29,597 nucleotides of DNA from an uncultured Candidatus Melainabacteria bacterium. GTDB taxonomy: Bacteria; Cyanobacteriota; Vampirovibrionia; Gastranaerophilales; Gastranaerophilaceae. Positions 8,213-15,505 of this stretch are shown here, piece by piece (positions within the stretch are counted from its first letter, which is position 1; every line of letters begins with the position of its first letter). Where the stretch lies: the NCBI GenBank assembly GCA_934754735.1, contig CAKVJE010000015.1:1-29597 (forward strand), written 5' to 3'. The position numbers were made by a program, and so were the translations under genes. The notes beneath the pieces were generated by a model, which did no database searches, had not been told where the DNA came from, and saw only the letters and a list, made by a program, of their open reading frames with translations.

Positions 8213-8370
8213 CATGTTCAAAACTATGTAGAAAACATGTAGAAAACTTAAAAGTTTTGAACATTTTTCTACAATGATTTTAAAAACTTTATAAAACGAT
8301 GTTCAAAACTAACAAAACATGTTCAAAACTTTCGACTTTTGAACATGTTTTCTACATAGTTTTGAACATG
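8213..8370. repeat. Cluster of inverted 12-mers within a 27-bp perfect inverted repeat
   Basis: The 12-mer ATGTTCAAAACT occurs at 8214-8225, 8299-8310 and 8319-8330. Its complement AGTTTTGAACAT occurs at 8253-8264 and 8358-8369, plus one copy with a single mismatch at 8335-8346. The outermost members extend into a perfect 27-bp inverted repeat (8213-8239 versus 8344-8370). The 9-mer TTTTCTACA or its complement occurs four times (8227-8235, 8238-8246, 8265-8273, 8348-8356). Direct and inverted copies are mixed and spacing is irregular, so this is not CRISPR. It resembles an iteron-like protein-binding cluster or a site able to form a cruciform. Confidence 0.75.
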
Positions 8371-8552
8371 AGAAAATTTAGCGAAAATTTTAACATTTTT
8401 AAAACGCTATAATATAATAAATATAGAAGTTTTAGCGATTTCAAGATAGAAAAAAGATAGAAAAGTTTTGTATTTTTTTTGTATAAAAATAGCATACAAT
8501 TTTCTTAAAAATGTGTGATTAAAACTTTAAAAAAGATTAAAAATAAAAACAA

Positions 8553-9108
8553 AATATTTACTGAACGCATTTCATGTAACGAACGCTTTTTAACGTGCAT
8601 ATTTATGAACGCTTCCCACGCCGCGAACGTGTGGCGATTAGCCACGATAGTGAGCGTGAAAGTGCAAGCTCTGCTTGCTACATCTATTTTGTCAACGCTC
8701 GTAAGAGCGTAGGAAACTTTGGCGTGTTTTCTCTTTCTTTTCGTACTTTTCTAGGGTAAATGCTTTTGGCTTGTAGATATACTTACTGGCTTGGAAGTGA
8801 AGTGAAAAATCTTTTTATCGCAATAAAAGAGAAAGAAAAGTACATTAAATAAAAAAGTTTTTTATTTCAAAATGATTCTTACTTTTTTCTTTTTTATTGC
8901 GAAACAAAAAGAAAAAAGTAAGCAAAAAAGAAAAATCACGCAATAGTTTTCTACAACCTTACGGTTGTGGTCTGAATGGATGTAGCAAGCAGAGCTTGCA
9001 CTCTTATGCTCACTATCGTGGCTAATCGCCACACGTTCGCGGGTGCGGTGGACGTTCATAAATATGCACGCTAAAAACGTTCGCGGTGCACAGGGCGTTC
9101 ATAAATAT
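8553..9108. repeat. Composite palindromic element, copy B, with outer tandem units
   Basis: The 59-bp left arm (8622-8680) is identical to that of copy A. The right arm is 8983-9041. Outside these arms the inverted symmetry continues: 'GTGCATATTTATGAACG' on the left (around 8594-8611) matches its complement near 9052-9070. A second diverged unit (ATATTTACTGAACGC...CGAACG) repeats on both sides, giving tandem units of about 46 bp mirrored across the element. The left arm of the internal GTACTTTTCT hairpin is interrupted by about 57 bp (8752-8808) absent from copy A. It contains no credible gene. Confidence 0.8.
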
Positions 9109-9169
9109 AATCGCTAAAGTACTCTCATTGCGTAAAATGTGTTTAAATAAATTTCACAAAAAATTTAAT

Positions 9170-9246
9170 AACACCCTCATCCGTAGTTGTAGCTTTCGAC
9201 GCAGTCTCAAGCACAACTACTACCCTCCCCCTTGGAGAGGGGAATA
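9170..9246. repeat. Second 'CCCTC...GAGAGGGG' intergenic repeat
   Basis: It starts AACACCCTCATCC like the repeat at 4021. It contains an 8-bp stem GTAGTTGT/ACAACTAC and then a CCCTC/GAGGG-type hairpin ending GGAGAGGGG. It sits at the 3' end of the leftward HAD gene, where the hairpins could act as its terminator. Confidence 0.5.
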
Positions 9247-9257
9247 TCATTAAACTA

Positions 9258-9944
9258 TTAAACTAATTGAATTGATGATTCAAACATTGAACGATCGATT
9301 TCATCAAAACTTTTGATAATTTCAGAAACTCCATCGATTTTTTGATAATATTCAACTGGTTCCATTGACGCAATAGCGATAATTTTTCCTATTCCTGCTG
9401 ATTTTGCTGAATTAATCCCAGCAATTGCATCTTCTATAACAACGCAATCTTTCGGATTTAAACCGATTTTATCTGCTGCAATCATAAATATATCAGGTGC
9501 AGGTTTTCCTGGGATTTTCCCGTTAGAGTAAACAATTTTATCAACGTCAAACCAACGTGGTAAATCAAATTCTTTTATGTAAAATTCAACATTATCCCAT
9601 TCTGACATTGTGGCAATTGTGCGTGGAATATTGTTTTCTTTAAGATAATCCAAAAACTCAATTGCTCCAGGGGCAAGCTTAAAATTCTCTTTGTCGATTA
9701 AACATTGTTTTCTATACAAACCTTCTTTTTCTTTTGCATATTTCTCAACCATTTCAGCAGAAGGTTTTTTGCCAATTGCGTATTCTATAATATCTTCGTT
9801 TGTGTGTCCAAACATTTTATCGCGCATTTCTTCATCAGAAAACGCTGTTCCTCTTAAAATTTTTGAGAATTCTCTCCACGCATCGTAGTGAAGTTTTGAA
9901 TCCCAATATAAAGTTCCGTTAAAATCAAAAATAATACCTTTCAT
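9258..9944 (-). CDS. HAD-superfamily hydrolase, beta-phosphoglucomutase-like
   Basis: From the ATG at 9944 the product is 228 aa and begins MKGIIFDFNGTLYWDS. It has HAD motif I (D7-F-N9-G-T), motif II (TIATMSEW), motif III (PGKPAPDIF, catalytic Lys) and motif IV (VVIEDAIAGI). The helical cap lies between motifs I and II (residues ~15-85), as in subfamily I (phosphoglycolate phosphatase / beta-phosphoglucomutase-like). The usual second Asp of DxD is Asn here. I recall DFNGT as a recurring variant in related proteins, but it removes the general acid/base and may alter activity. An upstream in-frame start (9980) would place codons across the divergent -10 box, so the shorter form is preferred. 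The substrate is unknown. Confidence 0.8.
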   Translation of the reverse strand: MKGIIFDFNGTLYWDSKLHYDAWREFSKILRGTAFSDEEMRDKMFGHTNEDIIEYAIGKKPSAEMVEKYAKEKEGLYRKQCLIDKENFKLAPGAIEFLDYLKENNIPRTIATMSEWDNVEFYIKEFDLPRWFDVDKIVYSNGKIPGKPAPDIFMIAADKIGLNPKDCVVIEDAIAGINSAKSAGIGKIIAIASMEPVEYYQKIDGVSEIIKSFDEIDRSMFESSIQLV

Positions 9945-9946
9945 AA

Positions 9947-9977
9947 TTACCATTTTGGCGCAAAATCTGTTATAATA
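9947..9977. promoter_or_regulatory. Overlapping divergent promoters (HAD gene / PilZ gene)
   Basis: Rightward: TTACCA (9947-9952), 18-nt spacer, TATAAT (9971-9976). Leftward, the complementary strand reads TATTATAAC over the same bases (9969-9977). The two -10 boxes overlap, so transcription of the two genes should be mutually exclusive on one molecule. The leftward transcript would have a leader of only about 10-18 nt. Confidence 0.55.
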
Positions 9978-10028
9978 CAAGTGGAGATTCTAACGGATTG
10001 TTAAAACTAAATAGGAATAAAGAAGAAG

Positions 10029-10652
10029 ATGAAATTTAACTTAAATTTGGACAATATTAATTATATTAAAATTGTTTACAAAGATAAATCCGGTACGGTT
10101 TGTTGTACAAAGGCAGCAATTAAAAATATGAATGAAAGAGAAATTTTTGCTTGCGCAAAATTTGAGGATAATCTTTTTCTTGATACTCCGCAAGAAGTTT
10201 CTTTAAGTTTTGTTTGTGAAAATGGATTGTATAGAACTTCTACGACGCTTAAATCTATTGAGAATGATGCACCTTATATATTTTTTGTAATGAAAACTCC
10301 AGTAGGTATTGAATATCAGCAAAATCGTGAATATTTTAGAGTAAAAATGGATGAAGATGCGATAATTAGTTTTGATAAAGAAACAATTCCTTGCAAAATT
10401 CACGATATTTCTGCAAATGGAGTTAGATTAATTTTATTAAGAAAAGTTGATATTCCGGAAGAAGTTAATTTAGATTTACTATTTCCGGAAAAAGAATTAA
10501 AAATTAAATCTAAATTCATTAGATTTGATACAGAAGATAATATTCCAAAAGTTTCTTTTGAGTTTTTGGGTATAACGGATTCAGAAAGAGATTTTATTTC
10601 GCAAAAATGTATCCAAAAACAATTGGAATATAAAAGAAGTAGTGCAAGATAA
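10029..10652 (+). CDS. PilZ-domain protein (c-di-GMP effector candidate)
   Basis: The 207-aa product has a C-terminal PilZ domain with both nucleotide-binding signatures: R100-E-Y-F-R104 (RxxxR) and D126-I-S-A-N-G131 (DxSxxG). The N-terminal ~90 residues form a beta-rich region like the YcgR-N / PilZN domain that usually precedes PilZ in flagellar-brake proteins. It has no membrane segment and should be cytosolic. PilZ proteins bind cyclic di-GMP and regulate motility, surface attachment or polysaccharide synthesis. No GGDEF/EAL enzyme or flagellar gene is in the window, so the output is unknown. It has its own promoter, shared divergently with the HAD gene, and a weak Shine-Dalgarno (AGAAGAAG). 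Confidence 0.85.
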   Translation: MKFNLNLDNINYIKIVYKDKSGTVCCTKAAIKNMNEREIFACAKFEDNLFLDTPQEVSLSFVCENGLYRTSTTLKSIENDAPYIFFVMKTPVGIEYQQNREYFRVKMDEDAIISFDKETIPCKIHDISANGVRLILLRKVDIPEEVNLDLLFPEKELKIKSKFIRFDTEDNIPKVSFEFLGITDSERDFISQKCIQKQLEYKRSSAR

Positions 10653-10661
10653 ATATGTATG

Positions 10662-10689
10662 CTGACTTTTTCTGAATTATTGTTATAAT
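10662..10689 (+). promoter_or_regulatory. Promoter with -10 box abutting the start codon
   Basis: CTGACT (10662-10667), 16-nt spacer, TATAAT (10684-10689). The start codons ATG at 10692 and 10698 lie 2 and 8 nt after the -10 box. The mRNA would therefore begin at or within a few bases of the second ATG. Confidence 0.6.
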
Positions 10690-10697
10690 ATATGATT

Positions 10698-11189
10698 ATG
10701 AAGAAGTTTTTAATTGTATTATTTTTTATATTAACAACAATTTCTGTTGTTTTAGCAGAAGAATTTACTCTTAGTGCCGGTGTTGTAATAAATGATATTC
10801 CAAAAGCTTTTTTTGGTAGCTGGAGAATAACTGCAAAATTAGTTGATACAAATAGTTATGGTACGTTTAAACCAACGAGTCTTGATATGTGGAATTTATC
10901 AAGAGTTGGTGATAGAATTATGCTCTCTAATCCTTTTAGTGGTGCAAATGCAGAAATTTCGGTAAAAGCGGTTGAGGGTAATATAGTAGTTTTTTCTAAA
11001 AAAGCACCTTATGACAATAAGGTTTTAACAGATACTGTAACTTTAAGACTTTCTGATAATTCTTTTTCCGGCATAAATGATTTGACTCTAGAATCATTTT
11101 CTTTAGTCGACAATCATCTTATGAAAACAGAACGTGCTAAGTATAAAATAAGCGGAGAAAAGATTTCAGGAGAAAGTATTTTAAAATAG
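10698..11189 (+). CDS. Exported protein of unknown function, probably from a leaderless mRNA
   Basis: About 163 aa. It begins MKKFLIVLFFILTTISVVLAEEF, an n/h/c-type signal peptide with a likely cleavage after VLA (about residue 20). The mature part (~140 aa) is beta-strand-like, with sequences such as GSWRITAKLVDTN and DTVTLRLSDNSFSG, and has no Cys after the signal, so it is not a lipoprotein. I do not recognise a family. Two starts are possible (ATG at 10692 and 10698). The TATAAT box ending at 10689 puts the transcript start near the second, so I chose it. The gene follows the PilZ gene in the same direction but has its own promoter; its product probably acts in the periplasm or envelope. 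Confidence 0.65.
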   Translation: MKKFLIVLFFILTTISVVLAEEFTLSAGVVINDIPKAFFGSWRITAKLVDTNSYGTFKPTSLDMWNLSRVGDRIMLSNPFSGANAEISVKAVEGNIVVFSKKAPYDNKVLTDTVTLRLSDNSFSGINDLTLESFSLVDNHLMKTERAKYKISGEKISGESILK

Positions 11190-11202
11190 ATATCTTTAAT
11201 TA

Positions 11203-11541
11203 TTATTTTTTAAAAATAAAAAATACTGCAAGAATTATAAATACAAATCCAACAAGGTAATTCCATTTAAACTGTTCTTTTAAATACCAAACAGAAAAGA
11301 AAGAAAAAACAGTAAGAGTAATAACTTCTTGTATTGTTTTAAGCTGGACAGCATTGTAGCAATTATATCCGATTCTATTTGCCGGAACTTGAAAACAATA
11401 TTCAAAAAATGCGATTCCCCAACTGGCAAGAATTACAATAAGAAGTGGCAAACTGCGGAAACGTAAATGACCGTACCAAGCAAATGTCATGAAAATATTA
11501 GATATTAATAATAATAAAATAGGTAATATATGTTTTAGCAT
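11203..11541 (-). CDS. DUF486 / DMT-type small membrane protein
   Basis: The 112-aa protein has four hydrophobic segments (about 5-25, 30-48, 68-88 and 92-110). It shows the conserved features of the DUF486 family of the drug/metabolite transporter group: SNIFMTFAWYGHLRF, the central WGIAFFEYCFQVPANRIGY block and LKTIQEVITLTVF. Function in this family is unproven; a small transporter or multimer-forming membrane protein is likely. It is convergent with the exported-protein gene (14 nt apart). A TATAAT box lies about 25 nt upstream of its ATG, but no Shine-Dalgarno is visible. Confidence 0.85.
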   Translation of the reverse strand: MLKHILPILLLLISNIFMTFAWYGHLRFRSLPLLIVILASWGIAFFEYCFQVPANRIGYNCYNAVQLKTIQEVITLTVFSFFSVWYLKEQFKWNYLVGFVFIILAVFFIFKK

Positions 11542-11615
11542 AATTTTATTTTATTACAAATATTATACTTTTTTTAGAGTATGAAAATTGCCAAAAATTT
11601 TGGTAGATTAATATT

Positions 11616-12359
11616 ATGGAATTTTTTCTTTTATTAGGTGCATTGTTTATTGATATAATTCTTCCGGCAGCATTGCTTATTTATGTGATTATATGTGTAG
11701 TTTTAGCTTTTAGGGGGAAAAATTCAGATGTAGCTTTAAGAAGTCGTTTAAAGGCTTTGCAGACTGCTAAAATGTACCTTTCACCTTATCAAGATATATG
11801 GCGTAATTTGAAATTGTCTAATAAACATTGTTCGCTTGAATTAACAAGAGATAAAATTATTATTGCTAAAGAAAAAGACGCTATAAATGGTATAAATAGA
11901 GAATTTATCATTATAGATACAGAAGTTTATAGTTTTGATGAGCTTTGGAATATGTTTTGTAAGAGTTTTAGTTCTTTTAGAACCTATAATGGATTAGTTC
12001 ATGATGCAAAATTATTTAAAGCACGAATTTCCGAAACATTATCAAAAATAACTGTAGATGAAACATATTCTCAAGCACAAGAAGAAAAGAAAATCCCATT
12101 AAAACCGATAGAAAAACTTGATGTGAATAATTGTTCCGAAATTGAATTGACCGCGCTTCCTGGGATTAATATTGTTATGGCGAAAAAGTTGATTAAAAAA
12201 CGCGAAGAAATCGGCGGATTTAAAAAGATTGATGATGTTTTTCTTTTTTTACATTTAAAAGAACACATGATAAATCAGCTTAGGTTTTTAATTTGTGTAA
12301 ATAAAATGAAAGGCAGTCTTAATCTTAAGCGTTTTTCGGAAAGGCAAGTTGATTTGTAG
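11616..12359 (+). CDS. Membrane-anchored helix-hairpin-helix protein
   Basis: The 247-aa protein has an N-terminal hydrophobic segment (residues ~4-32, FFLLLGALFIDIILPAALLI) and a cytosolic middle region (~40-160) of unknown fold. A ComEA-like double helix-hairpin-helix follows (~168-225: LDVNNCSEIELTALPGI, then KKLIKKREEIGGFKKIDD). HhH motifs of this type bind DNA without sequence specificity, but also occur in proteins that act in assembly. Its stop codon overlaps the GTG start of the next gene by one base (TAGTG), so it is translationally coupled to the radical-SAM protein. No good Shine-Dalgarno is present, and the -10-like TAATAT lies immediately before the ATG. Function unknown. Confidence 0.75.
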   Translation: MEFFLLLGALFIDIILPAALLIYVIICVVLAFRGKNSDVALRSRLKALQTAKMYLSPYQDIWRNLKLSNKHCSLELTRDKIIIAKEKDAINGINREFIIIDTEVYSFDELWNMFCKSFSSFRTYNGLVHDAKLFKARISETLSKITVDETYSQAQEEKKIPLKPIEKLDVNNCSEIELTALPGINIVMAKKLIKKREEIGGFKKIDDVFLFLHLKEHMINQLRFLICVNKMKGSLNLKRFSERQVDL

Positions 12360-12958
12360 TGCAGATTAGAATTTCTAATATATTAAAAAATACAAAAGTC
12401 GAAGGCCCTGAAACGCGGTATTGCATTTGGGTGCAAGGATGTGCTAATCATTGTAGAGGCTGTCAAGCGATACATACTTGGGCGCACAATGGCGGTAAAC
12501 TCTACGAAACAGACGATATTATAAATGATATTTTGAATTATAAAGATAAGATTGAAGGAGTTACATTTCTCGGCGGAGAACCTTTTGAGCAAGCAGAAGC
12601 AGTTGGGCTTATTGCAGAAAAAGTTAAATCTATGAATCTTGGCGTTTTAACTTTTAGTGGAAAATATTTAGAAGAGTTGAGATTAGATAAAAAGAATTTG
12701 ACGCTTTTAAATAATACGGATTTGCTGATAGATGGACCTTTTGAAATTGATAAACTGGATTATTCACGTCCTTGGTGTGGTTCAAGCAATCAGAGATATC
12801 ATTTTTTGACAAACAGGTATGATGAAACGATTTTTACAAAATACAAAAACAAAGTTGAGGTAAATATTTCCAAAAATGGTATTGTTTTTATGAACGGAAT
12901 GGGTGATTTTACAAGTATACTTCGTAAGATTGATTTAAAATCCGTAAAAAACTGCTAG
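12359..12958 (+). CDS. Radical-SAM activase-like protein (NrdG-type, 4Fe-4S single cluster)
   Basis: The 199-aa protein starts with GTG overlapping the preceding stop. It carries the CxxxCxxC radical-SAM motif at C28-A-N-H-C32-R-G-C35 within WVQGCANHCRGCQAIHTW. LGGEPF (71-76) follows, and the short single-domain fold matches anaerobic ribonucleotide reductase activases, which use S-adenosylmethionine to install the glycyl radical on NrdD. An NrdD is encoded 5 kb downstream (17848), so it could be NrdG. The neighbourhood argues for caution: it is coupled to a membrane HhH gene and followed 23 nt later by a Ycf46-type ATPase. I recall similar small 4Fe-4S proteins next to DUF1257/DUF2997 genes in other genomes. 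Either role is possible. Confidence 0.75.
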   Translation: MQIRISNILKNTKVEGPETRYCIWVQGCANHCRGCQAIHTWAHNGGKLYETDDIINDILNYKDKIEGVTFLGGEPFEQAEAVGLIAEKVKSMNLGVLTFSGKYLEELRLDKKNLTLLNNTDLLIDGPFEIDKLDYSRPWCGSSNQRYHFLTNRYDETIFTKYKNKVEVNISKNGIVFMNGMGDFTSILRKIDLKSVKNC

Positions 12959-12981
12959 AATAGCTAAAAAGAGGAATTTAT

Positions 12982-14595
12982 ATGAGTACATACAAACTTT
13001 CAAATCTAATCAGAGCTCGTTTTCCGATGATTTATATTACAACATTTGAGGAAGACAGAGTTACGCAGTATATCAAATCTGTGGTTACTGATGAAAAGCA
13101 AGTGAAATTTCCGCGAGAAGTTTTTAAATGGACACAAACAAGTGGTTTATTCAATGATACAACAGGAAAGGCAATCACCGATACAACTTGTCCTTGTAAA
13201 ATGTTAGAATTCGTCCGCAAATACGACAAAGACGCTGTTTTTATTATCTACGATTTTCATACAAATTTCGGGCCTAAGAACAGAACTCCGGATTATAACG
13301 TGATAAGAAAAGTGCGCGACATTGTACCGGATTTAAAATTAGGTGCAGTTAGAAAAACTTTGTTTTTTATATCACCGGAGCTTCTTATTCCGGAATCTTT
13401 GCAAAAAGAAATTACAATATACGATTTTCCGCTTCCAACATTGAGTGAAATCAAAGCGAAATTTAATAACATGATTAACCAAAACAAGAGTGTAAAAATT
13501 GAATTAGCGGAAGAAGATAAAGACAAACTTTGCAAAGCTGCCTTAGGTTTGACGCTTCAAGAAGCCGAAAGTGCGTTTGCGCTTGCAATGGTAAATGACG
13601 GCAAAATTGATATGAAAGATTTGCCTGTAATCTTGGAAGAGAAAGTGCAAGTCATCAAAAAAACAGGAATTTTGGAATTCATCAAATCAGAGTATTCAAT
13701 AAAAGATATTGGCGGACTGGATAATCTTAAAAATTGGTTGTTAAAGCGCAATAATTCTTGGTCGGAACAGGCTAAAAGATACTGTATTCCTGCGCCAAAA
13801 GGTGTTTTAGTTACAGGAGTTCCCGGTTGTGGAAAAAGTTTGACTGCAAAAGCCATGAGTACGATTTGGCAATTGCCATTATTAAAGCTTGATTTTGGCA
13901 AAGTTTTCTCAGGACTTGTTGGGAGTTCAGAAGAAAACATGCGACGCGCTTTAGCAACCGCAGAAGCCGTAGCACCTTCAATTCTTTGGATTGATGAAAT
14001 TGAAAAAGGTTTGAGCGGACTTGGTTCAAACGGCGATAGCGGAGTTTCTTCAAGAATTTTCGGGCAATTTTTAACTTGGATGCAAGAAAAAGAAGCACCC
14101 GTTTTTGTAATTGCAACTGCTAACAATATAAGCAATCTTCCTCCTGAATTATTGAGAAAAGGACGTTTCGACGAAATCTTTTTCGTTGACCTTCCAACTC
14201 TTGCAGAAAGAAAAGAAATCTTTAAGCTTCATTTAGAGCGCAGGTTGAAAGACAAAGAAGTTGCGAGCGAAATAATGAGTGTGAAAAATCTTTGCACGAC
14301 ATTAGCAAAAATGACAGAAGGATTTATCGGTTCAGAAATCGAACAGGTTGTTATTTCTGCACTTTGCGATGCGTTTTTTGAAAACAGACCGCTCAAGTTT
14401 GAGGACTTAGAGAAAAATATCTCTACAACAGTTCCGCTTTCAACGACGCAAAGAGAACAAATACTTGCGCTTAGGGCGTGGGCAAATATTAGAGCAGTCT
14501 CTGCAACAAAGACGTCAAATCTTAAGGAATACAAAAAAGATGTTGACGACCAAAATGTAGCTTCAAGTCGTGGCGGAAGAACCCTTGATTTCTAG
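12982..14595 (+). CDS. Ycf46-type AAA+ ATPase
   Basis: The 537-aa protein has a degenerate N-terminal half (residues ~1-230, opening [19 protein letters not shown]). One complete AAA+ module follows: Walker A GVPGCGKS (279-286), Walker B ILWIDE (334-339), sensor 1 ATANN (379-383), and arginine residues in LLRKGRFD (R392, R395). This architecture and length match Ycf46, an ATPase conserved in cyanobacteria and red-algal plastids and linked in cyanobacteria to inorganic-carbon use. That role cannot apply to a non-photosynthetic cell, so another function must exist. A GAGGAA Shine-Dalgarno precedes the ATG. It lies between the radical-SAM gene and Ycf35-like/DUF2997 genes, though a 360-bp repeat-filled gap separates it from the latter. 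Confidence 0.85.
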   Translation: MSTYKLSNLIRARFPMIYITTFEEDRVTQYIKSVVTDEKQVKFPREVFKWTQTSGLFNDTTGKAITDTTCPCKMLEFVRKYDKDAVFIIYDFHTNFGPKNRTPDYNVIRKVRDIVPDLKLGAVRKTLFFISPELLIPESLQKEITIYDFPLPTLSEIKAKFNNMINQNKSVKIELAEEDKDKLCKAALGLTLQEAESAFALAMVNDGKIDMKDLPVILEEKVQVIKKTGILEFIKSEYSIKDIGGLDNLKNWLLKRNNSWSEQAKRYCIPAPKGVLVTGVPGCGKSLTAKAMSTIWQLPLLKLDFGKVFSGLVGSSEENMRRALATAEAVAPSILWIDEIEKGLSGLGSNGDSGVSSRIFGQFLTWMQEKEAPVFVIATANNISNLPPELLRKGRFDEIFFVDLPTLAERKEIFKLHLERRLKDKEVASEIMSVKNLCTTLAKMTEGFIGSEIEQVVISALCDAFFENRPLKFEDLEKNISTTVPLSTTQREQILALRAWANIRAVSATKTSNLKEYKKDVDDQNVASSRGGRTLDF

Positions 14596-14598
14596 GTG

Positions 14599-14755
14599 CT
14601 ACGCACGTAGATAAATGGTCGGCTGACAAAAGTTAGGTTACTTGAAAATGTTAGACTACAAGTCAGCCTCAATCGCGGAACTACAGGTTGAAATAGAGAT
14701 TTGGACTACGCACGTAGATAAATGGTCGGCTGACAAAAGTTGGATTACTTGAAAA
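14599..14755. repeat. 50-bp direct repeat (two copies)
   Basis: Two 50-bp copies (14599-14648 and 14706-14755) differ at only two positions. Each opens with the self-complementary CTACGCACGTAG and contains GGTCGGCTGAC. A complementary GTCAGCC lies between them (about 14662-14668). They lie just after the ATPase stop codon. No ORF is seen. Together with the inverted repeat that follows, they fill the 361-bp gap between the ATPase and the Ycf35-like gene. Confidence 0.75.
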
Positions 14756-14770
14756 ATGAAAATAATTATT

Positions 14771-14876
14771 AAAAGGCTGGATTGTTTCGGTGCTAATCGC
14801 ACCTCACAATGACGCCAAGTTAGTAGTCTAGCGTCCAGTCATCCTGAACGCGATTAGCGTGAAGAATCCAGCTTTT
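14771..14876. repeat. ~106-bp imperfect palindromic repeat (MITE/REP-like)
   Basis: The left arm (AAAAGGCTGGATTGTTTCGG, then GTGCTAATCGC) pairs with the right arm (GCGATTAGCGTGAAGAATCC, then AGCTTTT) over about 28 bp with few mismatches. Inner segments CAATGACGCC and CCAGTCATCCTG continue the symmetry. The right end (stem followed by TTTTTAT) could stop transcription. The 'gtcat...gaatcc' wording belongs to a class of dispersed repeats that I remember from many bacteria. Confidence 0.7.
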
Positions 14877-14956
14877 TATAAACTGTTATTTTTAATCTAT
14901 ATAACAATTAGTCAAAAGTAATTCACATTGAAAACAAATAACCATAGGAGAAAAAT

Positions 14957-15493
14957 ATGTCTTGTACAGTAATAGCACTACCTTATGCAATTTTTATGAT
15001 AGTAAGTTCTGTAGCAGCTTCGATTGTTGCAGAAGCAAGTGAAAAAAATAATAATAGCATTGGTGAACTTGATACAACTTTTAACCAAGAAATTTCTTGT
15101 GAAGATATTGAACGCATAACGGAAGAACATTTTATTGAGAAAAATATTGAAACTGTTTTTATGGATAAAAATTTGTTGATAAAAACACTAACAGAGCATG
15201 GTATTAATAATGTTCAAGAGTCTTTGTCGGGAGAAATTGTTGGAAGTATTGACGGATATAAATTCTGTTTTATGAAACCTTCTGAAGATAAACCGTATTC
15301 TTTGAAAATTAGTGCCAAACAATCTGAAAATGTTGATGAAAAAGTAGAAGATTTGAATTCTGAATATGCATTGAATGTTCAAGAAGATACGTATTTGAGC
15401 GTTGTTGAAAATCTTAAAAACAATAATATGGAAATAGAATCAGAAGAAGTTATGGACGATAATACAATTGTTCTTACGGTGAATTTGGAATAA
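14957..15493 (+). CDS. Ycf35-like (DUF1257-type) protein with N-terminal membrane segment
   Basis: The 178-aa protein starts after a TAGGAGA Shine-Dalgarno. Residues ~2-26 (TVIALPYAIFMIVSSVAAS) are hydrophobic, and a linker follows (~27-60). The C-terminal ~110 residues resemble Ycf35/DUF1257: LIKTLTEHGI, GSIDGYKFCF, SEYALNVQEDTYLSVVENL and a final DDNTIVLTVNL strand. The assignment is by pattern recognition only, but the next gene encodes DUF2997, the usual partner of DUF1257 as I recall it, which supports it. The DUF1257 role is unknown. The hydrophobic N-terminus suggests it is held at the membrane, as is the HhH protein upstream. Confidence 0.6.
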   Translation: MSCTVIALPYAIFMIVSSVAASIVAEASEKNNNSIGELDTTFNQEISCEDIERITEEHFIEKNIETVFMDKNLLIKTLTEHGINNVQESLSGEIVGSIDGYKFCFMKPSEDKPYSLKISAKQSENVDEKVEDLNSEYALNVQEDTYLSVVENLKNNNMEIESEEVMDDNTIVLTVNLE

Positions 15494-15505
15494 GGAGCTA
15501 AAAAG

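Noticed and set aside
8213..8370. CRISPR array
   Set aside because: Repeats are only 12 bp, in both orientations, irregularly spaced and without unique spacers; no cas gene is present.
7590..9059. ORFs inside the 7.5-9.1 kb block (7590-7838, 7676-7936, 8515-8712, 8862-9059), two of which look homologous to each other
   Set aside because: They are translations of the two repeat copies; the similarity is the repeat itself. They are low-complexity, with no Shine-Dalgarno and no domain.
7335..9257. Decayed transposase or integrase gene within the repeat block
   Set aside because: No frame on either strand shows a recognisable DDE, serine or tyrosine recombinase motif.
13557..14135. 192-aa reverse-strand ORF within the AAA ATPase gene
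   Set aside because: Shadow of a strongly supported gene with intact Walker motifs; no Shine-Dalgarno or known domain.
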